The notes under the pieces were generated by a model, which did no database searches, was not told the DNA's origin, and saw only the letters and a list, made by a program, of their open reading frames with translations. The position numbers and the translations under genes were made by a program. A DNA stretch of 64,000 nucleotides from positions 1,789,001 through 1,853,000 of the forward strand of contig JAKNDB010000085.1 of NCBI GenBank assembly GCA_024305405.1, in the 5' to 3' direction. Source of the stretch: Dirofilaria immitis (taxonomy: Eukaryota; Nematoda; Chromadorea; Rhabditida; Onchocercidae). Positions 10,268 through 20,960 of this stretch are shown one piece after another (positions within the stretch are counted from its first letter, which is position 1; each line of letters opens with the position of its first letter).

Positions 10268-10845
10268 TCCGTCCAAAAATGTTGTAATTTGCCGAAAAAA
10301 AATGCTTCCAAGAGATCAGTCGTCAATAAAATCATCACTCTTACTTGATGAGACTGGTTGACACTTAATATTACTGAGTTTAACCCTTTAAGTATTAGTT
10401 TTTTTTTTATTCTTTCTTTTCATATTATTAAACTAGTGGTCATTTTAAATAATGTTGCATCTATTATTCACAGTAAAACTGAAATCTGCTATTGATGTGT
10501 TTTGTTTTAATTTTGGCTATTCATGCAGTAAAGATACTTCGCAGATTTGTGTGTTTACTAATACTTTGTTCATTAGGGATTTATTTTTGTTTGTTCCAGC
10601 TTTTTTTTTGCAAAAACATATCATTTTGGTTTAACGTTATCGAACATCGTATCACCAATTGTTTGCCTTTTGCTTCTTTTTGTGAAAATTACTCTTTTAT
10701 CTGTACTGGTATTGCTAACTCTGGTTTCAACAATGCTAACTGGATTGATTATCACTTTTGAAGCTATGTGTCCTACACCTATATTGCATTTTCTTCATGG
10801 GGATCTGTTCTCATCGCATGTTAATTTTTACTGTTAAATCTTAAT
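10268..10845. repeat. Left inner arm of the palindrome, proximal part
   Basis: Inverted match of 19,543-20,127 with substitutions and small indels. It contains a fragmented hydrophobic reading frame. In the right arm the same region is one 72-codon frame. Homology stops where the LTR of the second element begins on the other side. Confidence 0.8.
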
Positions 10846-13800
10846 TTTCTCTCTCATATTTTGGAATATTTTTCCCGTCATAAATTTGGTACCGATTTAT
10901 CAAGGAGACAGAATTTGAAAATTCAATTTATTATAGCGAAGAATAAGTTATTTTCTATCTGTTAAAATATTTTTCTAATCGAAAGCCTTCTCAAATACTT
11001 TTTACCAGTTTTTATATATGGATATATATAAGAGAGAAAGAAAGAATGAGAAAATGAATTTAAATCAACGACATCCATTAGTATTTGATTTAAAATTAAA
11101 ATCGTTGAGAGTAATTTTAAAAATCTTTACCGCAGCTTTTTTATCTTCTGTGTGATTGCTTTATGTACTTGAAAAATTGATGCCACAGTGATTGGTTCTT
11201 CAGAAAAACTTAGAAAAATTTTATACTATAATGAGTAGATTAAAATACTGTAAAAATGATTTTTTTTTTTATTTTTACCAGGATGAATGATACATACAAA
11301 GAATTATAAAATGAGGAATAGTAATTTATAATGGCAAAAATTAGAAATCATAAGGGTGGTGTCAGTAAAAATTGATATAAATAGACGAAATATGCTTAAA
11401 AAATGGAAAAAAAAGACTATATAACTCATTTACTTAAATTTTAGATAAGCATAGTTGTTTGTTCTGTAGCACTGAATTCATTCCTTCGAACACTTCTAGC
11501 AACTCATTTAAGCAATGATGCAACCGACAGTGAAACATGACTTTTTGGGGTGGTGTATTTCTACATGTTAGTTAAAATTTCTAAAAATTTATTTTTGCGG
11601 AGCACTGAGTAATTTCATATAGATAACGCAAATTTTCTCTATATAAATCTTCTGTTTATGACATATTTCCCTAAATGACATATTTCCCTAAATTAGTTAG
11701 ATATGTCTATCGTTAGCTTGTAAATCTGAATTCACTCTCAATTGTTGATAGCTTTTAACGAAAATTATCGACAAAAGTATAAAAATTATAATTAAAAACT
11801 TGAAGTGGAAAACAGTTACATTTTTAACTTATATTTTTGTGCTTGCTTCATTTCACGTTTTTAACTTTCCTACTTCCTTCGCTTAAGTTTTATTTTTTCA
11901 TGTCTGATTATTTCTGAGTTCCATTGATATGTTTCCACTAATCAGTATTTTTGATTTCCTTGTTTCTGCACTGCCAAGTTTATAGTAAGTTAAATTGTAT
12001 TTATAAGAAATATTCCCAATGAGAATAATCAAATATTCAGATTTTGATGTTCTATAATGGCCGAAAATTATCTATAAGTCTCGATGTGTTAATTTAATAT
12101 GTCTTTATAATTTACTCAAATTAATTAATCTTGTGTTATTTTGTGGTATTTTTCTTCTTATTACTTTACCCTTGCATCCTTTTCAATTTTTTTCTGTCCA
12201 TTTCCTTATGCTTTTAATTTATATCGTTTTTTTAAAGTGATGATTTTTCACTGTAATTTTAGGTAAAGTTTATTTTATCGCATAAAAATTTTACAGTGAT
12301 ATTATTAATTACTTTGTTTGCTCAAGTCTCATCTTTTTTGTATGATTTGATTATTATTCCTCTTGATATTCTTTTCCTTGCTCTGGTTATTAAAATGACT
12401 AAGATGTCGAACAAACCTTGCAGTTCAAATCTTTTTCGAAATTTTGAGAAATTCGAATTTTTTTCAGCTTTTTGCCAGTTGTTTCTGATAATTCCGTTCC
12501 AACTTTATAGTATCAATACTGTAAACTCTGATCTAATGATCAGTTTATTACACTGCCAACAACAAAACATTTATTTTCATCACATTACTTTGTAAATGAA
12601 GGAAAAAAGAAATGAATCGTTTGAGAAAGTTTTTGTTTAATTTTTCGTTTTTTCTTTCAAAAAATTATCATATAAGGATGCAAAAATAAGTTCTAGAAAT
12701 TATCATATAATTATAAAGTTGTGCAATAATGTTGAAAGATTATAAAAATCTTATTTTAGATAAATGTTTCATTTTAAAATTATTTCAAAATGTGAGATGA
12801 TTGCTTTTTTCAGAATGGAAAAGGAAAAAAATTTTCAGCATTAAGATTGTAAAATAGCTTGATTATAACTGAAATTTGTTTATAAAAAAGAAAGGAAGCT
12901 ACAATTTTCAATGTTTTATTATCTTTCTTAATTTCTGAAATTTTGAACAAAATAATTTTTTTGTTCGTTTTTAATTTTTTCTTTAAAAATTTTATGTATC
13001 TTTTTTCATATTTTATTTTTCTGATTTTTGCACTATGCGATTCCAAAATATTTCACCGAATTTAAAATAAAAAAAGAGTCTAAGATGTTAAAAGATTTGA
13101 TACACCTAAAATATAAAATGTATTTTAATTTAAGTATATAGTAGTGTTATTTCGGAAGTTAGACAAATTTTTTTAATAATTCAATTAACTTATATAAAAC
13201 AACTTTATCAATATTTTTGGTGGTGTGAAACTTTTTGTATAAAATGTAACCTAAAATATGTCATTTTTATGTCATCAAATATTTTGAAGGTCAGTAAACG
13301 AGCCAAAAGATGAAAAACTAATGATAAATTCATTCAACGATATTTATCTAATACTCTTCCAAACATTGCATAATTTATCACCAGATACGGAAAGATGTAT
13401 CAACATGTTAGAAGAAAGCACTGGTATCACTCGAGAAAATGTTAATTTCTTTAATTAATTTAAAAATATTTATCGATCAAAAATGAAATTATTTCTTTTA
13501 TTCTTTTGTTAATACTTATTTTGTTTATAATTTTCCCCATATATTAATTGATTATGTCAATTAATTTATAAATTAAATGAAAATTGGTAAATGCTAACAC
13601 ATATCGATGAAAAATGATCAGTCTTACTGTAATTTGTCATGTTCATGTAACCTTGTATGAATCGTTTCCACATTATTTTGTATAAATTAGTGTGAAAAAA
13701 AAATTTCGTGTAATTTTTTGTTGAGTTAATTTGTTGTTACATATCAAGCATTTCATTTCAAATACTATAAATATAAGAAAAAATAAAATACTCAAATATA

Positions 13801-14647
13801 AGTTTTGTTCATTGTTCATCTTTTCTGCATTTTTCATCAAAATTGTTCGCTTATTTATCAAAATAATGATGTATTTAAAATTAAAATTTTTTAAATATGA
13901 AACAAAATTTTGTTAAAATTTATATCCTTTTTATAATTTTCACATTATTTTGTATAAATTAGAAATTAGCTAAAAAAATCTCCCATAATTTTTTTTTTTA
14001 AATCATAGAAATCAATTCGCGAGATGAAAAGGAGTAGTGATTACAGATTGGAATTTACATATTAGTGTTGTGAAAGTATTATTGCTTTTACGAGGTTTGG
14101 TTTGATGAAGTAGGTGAGTTCGTTGTTATAACCGTTGTTTGAATCTTTGGTGTAGATGTGACATCAGGATTTGTGTCACTTAAGATAAGGTTTTCTGTAA
14201 TCGACCAGTTACAAAAGTTAGTGATTTCATCATAATAATATTACTATATGCAATAATATATGAGACTTCAAACATTGTGATTTTAAAGGAACTTCTGTAT
14301 TCATCGGTGAATTGTACACCGTTTTATCGACATGAATACTGTATGAAATTTCAAATGCTACGAATGAAAGAAATGTTTCCTTCCCAAAAATTTATCATAA
14401 TCATTATACATTAGTAATAATCAGGAAAGAATTTCATTTTGGAAAACTTTCGTTTTATTAATAATTTAATTACGCTAAAATATTACTTGCACATTTTATA
14501 TACGCATTGTTTATAGAAAAAAACAAAAAAGTATGCAAGAGAAATAATAATAAAATTTAATATAAATAGAAAAGGTCAATCAATGGAGTAGTAAATAAAG
14601 AAAATGGGGAATGATAAAGACTGAAATTCTCGATGAAAATGTGTATT
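10846..14647. other. Spacer of the palindrome, mostly non-coding
   Basis: AT-rich DNA with many homopolymers. It holds one arm of the short inverted repeat (12,370-12,488), a 17-bp tandem duplication near 11,660-11,695 (GACATATTTCCCTAAAT) and one candidate exon (13,291-13,458). I see no complete gene. Confidence 0.5.
13291..13458 (+). CDS. Candidate terminal exon, unknown protein
   Basis: An open stretch reads SVNEPKDEKLMINSF, then LHNLSPDTERCINMLEE and ends in a stop at 13,456-13,458. Its amino-acid composition is ordinary, unlike the surrounding low-complexity DNA. A possible acceptor (GAAGGTCAG) ends at 13,294, which would shift the first codons. No family recognised; it may be a relic exon. 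Confidence 0.3.
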   Translation, partial: SVNEPKDEKLMINSFNDIYLILFQTLHNLSPDTERCINMLEESTGITRENVNFFN

Positions 14648-15053
14648 TGTTGTGGAAGGTTTTTGCTGCGGGGACAATCAACAAGTAACGAAAATTTTAT
14701 TAAAAAAAAAACAAACAAGCTTAAATCTCTTGCTGTGGTTGTGTTTATATAGGGTGATAAAAGGGGAGTGATGAGAGAAAAAATTTGGATTGGTAAGATT
14801 TGTAAATAGATAAAACAGATATTTTGAGAGGAACAAATGTGGGAAAGGAATTTGGGTGAATGATGAATAAGAAAATTTACATAAATATTTTGATTAGTGC
14901 AAAAACAGGAAGTCGTTGACGGATTAGTGTGAGAAACAGGAATCGTTAATGAATTAGTGTGAGAACAGGAAATCGTCGATGAATTAATTATTTGTTACAA
15001 AAATGTATTTTTTAGGAATAAATTTGAATTAATTTCCTCTCGGTTTCCCGACA
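14648..15053 (-). repeat. 3' LTR of the second BEL/Pao element
   Basis: Direct repeat of 19,092-19,542. A triplicated short motif (AACAGGAA(A/G)TCGT, then GATGAATTA) near 14,905-14,985 is expanded relative to the other LTR. The env-like reading frame ends inside the first 25 bases of this LTR. Confidence 0.85.
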
Positions 15054-15640
15054 TTCCCGAGGAAACGGGATGAAGGGCTATTTAAGGAAAGAACAATGGG
15101 AAAGTATTGAATGGTGTTGGGTGGTTCTTGATCCCCTCTTTTGGGTGTAGGAACCCGTACAAGTTCCATAGAATTGTCTACCCTTCGATTTGAGGTTCTA
15201 ATACAGAAAAAGCGACAAAGAGATCGAATTAATTCAAATTTTAGTTTGATAACAATTATCATGATTAATATTACGAAAACAATTATACTAAAGGTGATCA
15301 GTTTCCAACGTTTCATAACTTCTGATAATTCTTATTCTATTAATTCAGTGGTTTCATCGAATTCGGTCTCTAGTTGATTTACCAATTCTTCCCCTTGTTC
15401 AATTATTAGTTCCCGTAAAGATTCCTCTCGTGTTGGACCATGTACTGGATTCGTTATTCCGAGTGTTTGGGCTAATATATCGAAATCTGCATAAATTTTC
15501 TCAATTTCGAATTTGCTCACTATACCTGCTTTGAAATCTACAGTTTTCCATTCAGAGGCATTGAAACTACAGGGAGCTATTAACAGTTTTCCTTTAATTC
15601 GTTTTGCTATTATATCGTTTCTTTGCAACAATAGTTTACT
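15029..15640 (-). pseudogene. C-terminal remnant of an env-like protein of the second element
   Basis: Two adjacent frames. 15,332-15,631 has GKLLIAPCSFNASEW and EEQ-like acidic sequence (IEQGEELVNQLETEFDE). 15,029-15,316 begins with a membrane segment (ITFSIIVFVILIMIIVIKL) followed by a basic, Cys-containing segment and an Arg/Pro-rich tail. Ectodomain end, single membrane anchor and short tail before the 3' LTR is the layout of env-like proteins known from some nematode BEL/Pao elements. The N-terminal majority is deleted, so entry function is not possible. The source of this env family cannot be told from the remnant. Confidence 0.6.
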
Positions 15641-16001
15641 TTATAACAAAATGGACTGCTCTTACTCCAACAATTATTGCTAATAATTCCAATCGAGGTA
15701 TGGTGATACCTTTAATTGGTGCGATCCGTGATTTTGCGAATATAAGCGATGTTTTAACACCTTCAATTCCATAGTTTCGCACATATATAGCTGCAGAATA
15801 GGCCAGACTTGACGCGTCTGTGAAAACATGAAGCTGCATTTGTTCTGAGGGATGTATTACACACCGTGGTAGATCCTTTATGTCTGTTGACCATTCTTTT
15901 ATTAGACATTCCCAAGTTTCTTCGTCTTCTTCACTTATAGATTGATCCCAAGTGTAGTTCCTTTTCCATAAATGTTGAAGGAATAGTTTGAATTGCACCA
16001 T
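15636..16001 (-). pseudogene. RT thumb and RNase H fragment of the second element
   Basis: 121 codons: [14 protein letters not shown], then [15 protein letters not shown] (first RNase H Asp), then [15 protein letters not shown] and [14 protein letters not shown]. In complete Pao elements RNase H continues for about another 70 residues into integrase. Here the frame stops three codons after the conserved block and env-tail sequence follows, so an internal deletion starts at about 15,640-15,650. Confidence 0.85.
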
Positions 16002-17104
16002 AGTCGGAACAAGGAATCCTAATGGATCATACTGAGCTGCTATAAATTATAAAATTGTTCGTTTTGTCAGTTTTATTCCATTCCATGGTTTTAAAATGAT
16101 TTAGATGATATTTTTTTGGGATTCCAATTAATGCCGAGGATTCTTTTTAATTGGTTTACCTCTGCTCGATCACGCTCGGGAATGGATTTGTTGAATTCTT
16201 CATTGTTTGACAAAAATTCCCTTACATTCATTGAAGCTTCTTTGAAGATGGATTTCATTTTCCATAGTTTTTGAGTGCTTCCTTGGTTCCTTTAGTTGGC
16301 AGTATAATGTTATCGACATAGAGATTTTTCTAATTTCCAGGGCAATTTCGCTTCCATGAGTTTCTAAATGATAATTAAGAGTCGCTGAAAGTAAAAATGG
16401 GGATCATATGATCCCAAATGGAACTCTTTGGAAACGATAACATACTATATTGTCGTCAGTTACTTCTCCTTGAATATTCTTCAACCATAAGAATCGAGTG
16501 CAGTTTCGCTCTGATGGAAATAATTTCAATTGCAAGAATGTCTTTTCAATATCGGTTATTATAACATTCTACATCGTCCTAAAACGAAGTAATACACCTG
16601 CCAAGTCGGGGAAGGTAATCGGGCCGCGGTATAAAACATCATTTAAGCTTTTCATACCTTTTAGTCGGGCTGAAGCGTCATAAACAATTCTTAATTTCGT
16701 TGTCGATTTACCCGGTGTTAATACTTCGTGATGGGGCAAATAATGTGTAACACCACCCTGATTCATGTTTGGAGTCACTTCTTCAATTATATTGGACTGC
16801 ACTTGTTGTAGAATTACTTCGTTGTATCGATTAAATAGTAGTTTGTCAGTCCGAACTCGTTTAACTAATGTTTTCAGCCTTCCGAAACAAAGACCGTAAT
16901 TATCGTTTAAACTCACCTTTGAATCCTTCCAGGGCCAACGAACTTGATATCTGTTATTTCTTTTTGTGATTCCTTTTTAAATTGTTCTAATGACTTTTCA
17001 TCATCACAGGCATTTGGTTGTTCCTGAATACCTATCAGTTCAAGCTTCCAAAATTGTTCTATATCTGAAGTCGTAGTGACATTACCTACTTTCGTTGTTT
17101 TGTC
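16002..17104 (-). pseudogene. Reverse transcriptase of the second element, broken
   Basis: The readable part 16,569-16,916 covers LCFGRLKTLVKRV, THYLPHHEVLTPGKS and KLRIVYDASARLKGMK, ending in FPDLAGVLLRFR. After a stop, shorter frames continue with the palm, including the active-site box NLYVDNIIL near 16,310-16,335, again YVDN. Several indels and stops separate the pieces. Confidence 0.85.
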
Positions 17105-17878
17105 CTAAATGGAAATTTTGTCTATTCTGTCTGAAGTCTTACTACTACAATAGTTTTTAACGTATCCAATTCCAGTTACTATAGGACCAACCTTTGTGAG
17201 AATTACGTAGAACCCTGATGACGTCTTGTAGAATTCATATGGTGACATAAAGTCAAAAAAGTAGTCGGCTCCAATAAGTATATCGGGTCTTTTCCAATCT
17301 CCTCCGTGGTCTAGTTGTTTTAGACTTATCATGCGCGGTAAATCTTGATAGTTTGATTTAATTACCTTTAATTTGTCCGTTAGGTAGTCTAATGCATAAG
17401 TATTAATAGTTATAATTTCCGAGTCGACGGTTTTTACTCCGATATCCACTTTAGTAGTTTGATGTAACCTCGGGAATTTATTACCAAATGAAGAAATACT
17501 TAGATTTTCCGTTCCTTTTCTTTCTAACCTTAATCGGTTTGCTAATTTTGTCGATATAAAAGATGACTGTGATCCTATATCAAATAGTACTAGAACTTCT
17601 TCATGATTTTCCGGCATGATCGGTTTAATTATTTCAATTTCTTTACATAAAAGCAAAATTTCCTGACCTCGTTGATGTGTTGATTGAGCTATTGAATTAA
17701 TTACTTTTGCTGAGTTCCTTGATTCGGCAGTTTGCATACCATATTTCACATAACACAGCGCAGTGTTGTGAGGATTCTTGCAATGGAAACATGAGCGTTT
17801 CTTTTTGCTACAATTATTTGTTGCGTGCCCCGTCCGAAGGCAATTAAGACATGCGTTATTTTTTCTTAGATATTCCAT
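17105..17878 (-). CDS. Zinc knuckles and aspartic protease of the second element
   Basis: 257 codons. Residues 9-45 have two CCHC knuckles (CLNCLRTGHATNNC and CFHCKNPHNTALC); a third precedes the frame near 17,900-17,960. Residues 93-107 read VLVLFDIGSQSSFIS, the aspartic protease turn as D-I-G-S where copy A has D-S-G-S. The end contains GADYFFDFMSPYEF and VGPIVTGIGY, the Pao linker before RT. A stop separates it from RT. Confidence 0.85.
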   Translation of the reverse strand: MEYLRKNNACLNCLRTGHATNNCSKKKRSCFHCKNPHNTALCYVKYGMQTAESRNSAKVINSIAQSTHQRGQEILLLCKEIEIIKPIMPENHEEVLVLFDIGSQSSFISTKLANRLRLERKGTENLSISSFGNKFPRLHQTTKVDIGVKTVDSEIITINTYALDYLTDKLKVIKSNYQDLPRMISLKQLDHGGDWKRPDILIGADYFFDFMSPYEFYKTSSGFYVILTKVGPIVTGIGYVKNYCSSKTSDRIDKISI

Positions 17879-18173
17879 TCGCTGTTTGAGTGTGGGATAC
17901 GTGGAGCATTCGTTATCCCAATGGTCCTTTTACAAAATGCACAAGGTCTTTTATCCCTAGCAATTTTCTTGGGTTGTGTGGTTGACTCATGACCACTTGA
18001 TTTGGTTGATTTGAATTGTTTTATTGTAGATAACGCAGAGGTTTCTCCCTTATTATTATGTGATGCTCGTTTTTGTTTGAAATCTATCGATTTCTTCTCA
18101 TTGCTAAAGGATTGGTTTCTAGCTATTTCTTCATTTATTTGAACTAATTCTCCTAATATTTGCCGGAGTCGAT

Positions 18174-19158
18174 CTATTGACCAAGCTCCTCTTTTTTTTG
18201 TTCATAAACTTTGTGCAATATCCAAATAGGTAACTTACTTTCTATAGAAGTTTCGATACTACAATGGTCCAAATTTTCTCCGATCGCTTCTAGCTGTCGT
18301 AGTATTCTTTCGATTGCTTTCCAATCTCGATCACTTCTTTTGATAGATTGCAGTTCGGAATATAAGGATTTCTTGATAATAGAATCCTCACCGAATTTTT
18401 CAATTAATACCTTTCGAATGATATTGTAATTTTGAGGGGCAATATCGTAACCTCTAACAGCTAACAGAGCTTCTCCTCTTAAGCAGGACATTAAATAGTT
18501 TAGTTTTTGAACGTCTGGTATAGCTTGAAAATGCACTGCTACATCGAAACTATTGCAGAACTGCCTCCACGTTTTAGGATCCCCACTAAATGTGGGTAAT
18601 TGTAGTTGTGGTAAGTGCACTGTTACTTGTGGGCCAATTGGAGATACTTCCTTTAGACTACCTTGACTTATATGTCCCGATGTTAGGCTACGAATGGCTA
18701 TCTCAAGATCCTTATTATATAACTTTAAAGTAGTTTTGACTTCCCTACCTTGACTTAATAATAGTAAAATACCTTTTTCTTGATCGGCCATTTCGGTATA
18801 AATTTTTTCTCTTCTTTCTTTCTTGCTGCATTTGTCGTTTTCTGGATATAGTCGAGCCAATTGTTGTTGATAATTTCAAGAATACTAATATATTGCTCGA
18901 TTCGTTCCAATTTTCTCCAATGGTTCGTTTTCGAACTTCGTATAGGTGACGCGTTTCTTCCTGCGTTAATTGTTGATCGACCGGCAATAAATCCGATAAA
19001 TCTAATTCGTTTATTTCGGTGAGCAGTAGCTCAAGTTTCCCTAATGTCGGTTGAGCGCTTTTGATTAAGTGGTTTGCGGCACCAAAAAATTTGTTGTGAA
19101 AGTTTTTCTTGCGGTTGACAAACACAGAAGAATTTGAAATTTTGTTTATTAGAAACAA
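18174..19158 (-). pseudogene. Gag of the second BEL/Pao element, frameshifted
   Basis: Two frames. The upstream one (18,745-19,158) holds the Gag N-terminus (LGKLELLLTEINELDL, then LTQEETRHLYEVRKR). The downstream one (18,174-18,860) holds the DUF1759-like region: LPTFSGDPKTWRQFC, CLRGEALLAVRGYDIAP and GEDSIIKKSLYSELQSIK. They overlap by about 115 bases in different frames, so one shift lies near 18,860-18,880. The second frame ends shortly after VYEQKKEELGQ, and the zinc-knuckle part continues in yet another frame. Confidence 0.85.
19068..19084 (-). other. Candidate primer-binding site of the second element
   Basis: The minus strand reads AATTTTT then TGGTGCCGCAAACC directly inside the 5' LTR. 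It shares TGGTGCC with copy A although the elements are otherwise distant. Confidence 0.55.
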
Positions 19159-19542
19159 TTTCGTATTAGGCGAAATGCGTTACAATACGGTTGAATTTGA
19201 GAAGTATATTTAACAACCAACAAGTGATGATTTTTAAATAGAAAAGCAAACCCATTGTCCCTGTGACTGATTATATAGGGTGATAAAAAAGGGGCGTGAT
19301 GAGGAAAAATTTGGATTGGAAAGATCTGTAAATGGATAAAATAGATGTTTTAATAGGGACGAATGATGAATAATGTGGGAAATGATATTGGGTGAATGAT
19401 GAATAAGAATGATGAACATTTAGATAAATGTTTTGATTAGTGCGAGAAACAGGAAATCGTTGATGGCTTAATTATTTGTTACAAACAATGTATTTTTAGG
19501 AATTTTATAAATTTGAATTAATTTCCTCTCGGTTTCCCGACA
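19092..19542 (-). repeat. 5' LTR of the second BEL/Pao element
   Basis: Direct repeat partner of 14,648-15,053. Shared blocks include TATATAGGGTGATAAAA, GGGTGAATGATGAATAAGAA, AATTATTTGTTACAAA and the end CTCTCGGTTTCCCGACA. It is about 45 bp longer than the 3' LTR through small indels. Confidence 0.88.
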
Positions 19543-19563
19543 ATTAAGATTTAACAGTAAAAA

Positions 19564-19782
19564 TTAACATGCGATGAGAACAGATCCCCATGTAGAAAAC
19601 TGCAATACAAGTGTCGAACTCATACCTTCAAAAGTGATAATCAATCCAGTTAGCATTGTTGAAACCAGAGTTAGCAATATCAGTACACATAAACGAATAA
19701 TTTTCACAAAAAGAAACAAAAGGCAAACAATTGGTGATACGATGTTCGATAACGTTAAACCAAAATGATATGTTTTTTGCAA
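19564..19782 (-). CDS. Small hydrophobic protein fragment, unknown
   Basis: 72 codons with two strongly hydrophobic stretches (IVCLLFLFVKIIRLCVLILL and LTLVSTMLTGLIITF) that could span a membrane. The left-arm equivalent (about 10,610-10,810) has an A5 where this copy has A6, which puts the start in another frame, but the hydrophobic part is still readable. A TTTATTCTAG acceptor-like sequence precedes it, so this could be one exon of a membrane-protein gene. No family recognised. Confidence 0.3.
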   Translation of the reverse strand: MQKTYHFGLTLSNIVSPIVCLLFLFVKIIRLCVLILLTLVSTMLTGLIITFEGMSSTLVLQFSTWGSVLIAC

Positions 19783-20304
19783 AAAAAAAGGCTAGAATAA
19801 ACAAAAATAAATCCCTAATGAACGAAATATTGGTAAATACACAAATCTAAGAAGTATCTTTACTGCATGAATAGCCAAAATTAAAACGCAACACATCAAT
19901 AGCAGATTTCAGTTTTACTGTGAATAATAGATGCAACATTATTTAAAATGACCACCAGTTTAATAATATGAAAAGAAAGAATAAAATAAGAAAACTAATA
20001 CTTAAAGGGTTAAACTCAGTAACATTAAGTGTCAACCAGTCTCATCAACTAAGAGTGATGATTTTATTGGCGACTGATCTTTGGAAGCACTTTTTCTTCA
20101 AAAATTGCACATTTTTAGGGCGGATGAAACAACGTGTATTTTGATTTGAAGTGTGTTTAATTGTTACTATGTTATTTGGTAGGGAATATTTTCATCTGTA
20201 ATTTGAAATTGTCATCCAACTGAAAAATTTTATTGTGTGATTGCAGAACATATGACTTTTATTTCGATGAATTTCGAACAATTCTACAATGTCATATCAA
20301 GATG

Positions 20305-20960
20305 AATTTTCTTCATGTGCTTCTTTAAATTCGAACGCAGAGAAAAGTTTCCCCGCACATCTTACAATTATACGTTTTCTTACCTGTATGAATAATTCTC
20401 ATATGTTGTTTCATATTGGATAGTCGAGAAAAACATTTCCCGCATATTGTACAAGAGTATGGTTTCTCACCAGTATGAGAAAACATGTGGTGTTTCAAGT
20501 CGAAATTTCTACTGTAACATTTTCCGCATATCTCGCAAGGAAGCAGCCTCTGATCAGCATGTGCCAGCATATGCTCGGAATTTTCCCACATTTCTTACAA
20601 GGGTATGGCTTATGATCATTATGAGTTTGTATGTGATTTTTCAAACCGGATAGATGAGTGAAACGATTCCCGCATTCCGTACAAAGATATGGCTTCTCAC
20701 TATTATGCATCAGCATGTGACTTCTTAAATATTTAACCATTTTCCCGCATATCTTACATTCAATTTTCATCTTATTATTATGAACCAGCGTGTGATCTTT
20801 AAAATTTTTCACCATTCTTCCACATATCTCGGATTGAATTTCCTTTCTTTTATTCAGGTTGCTTTTCCCTTCAACATTTTCTTCAACCGCTTCTGGAACT
20901 GATATGTCCGATGAATTTGCTAATTGTTCATCATTCTTTTTAGTACTGAAAAATTCAGCG
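20305..20960 (-). CDS. C2H2 zinc-finger protein, right copy
   Basis: Two overlapping minus-strand frames (20,495-20,815 and 20,325-20,591) form one protein if single-base shifts at an A4 run (plus-strand T 20,581-20,584) and a G4 run (plus-strand C 20,351-20,354) are discounted. In order it has an acidic stretch (EAVEENVEGKSNLNKRKE), a degenerate finger, CKICGKMVKYLRSHMLMH, YLCTECGNRFTHLSGLKNH, a short finger, LPCEICGKCYSRNFDLKHH, YSCTICGKCFSRLSNMKQH and a last finger ending HMKKIH before a stop at about 20,303. Linker TGEKPY is present. This is the most complete of the three family members in the window. It lies in inverted orientation to the left copy, and by eye is roughly 85-90 % identical in the finger region. 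Confidence 0.8.

Larger units (their letters stand above)
14648..19542 (-). mobile_element. Second BEL/Pao element, internally deleted, with env remnant
   Basis: Minus-strand order: 5' LTR (19,092-19,542), primer-binding site, Gag, CCHC knuckles and protease, RT, RNase H, then directly the C-terminal end of an env-like protein, then 3' LTR (14,648-15,053). Integrase is missing. The proteins are only distantly similar to copy A, so this is a different family. Both LTRs begin TGTCGGGAAACCG on the minus strand and are visibly diverged from each other, so the insertion is not recent. I see no target-site duplication. Confidence 0.92.

Noticed and set aside
15141..15377. 78-codon plus-strand frame across the env remnant
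   Set aside because: Antisense of the membrane-anchor frame.
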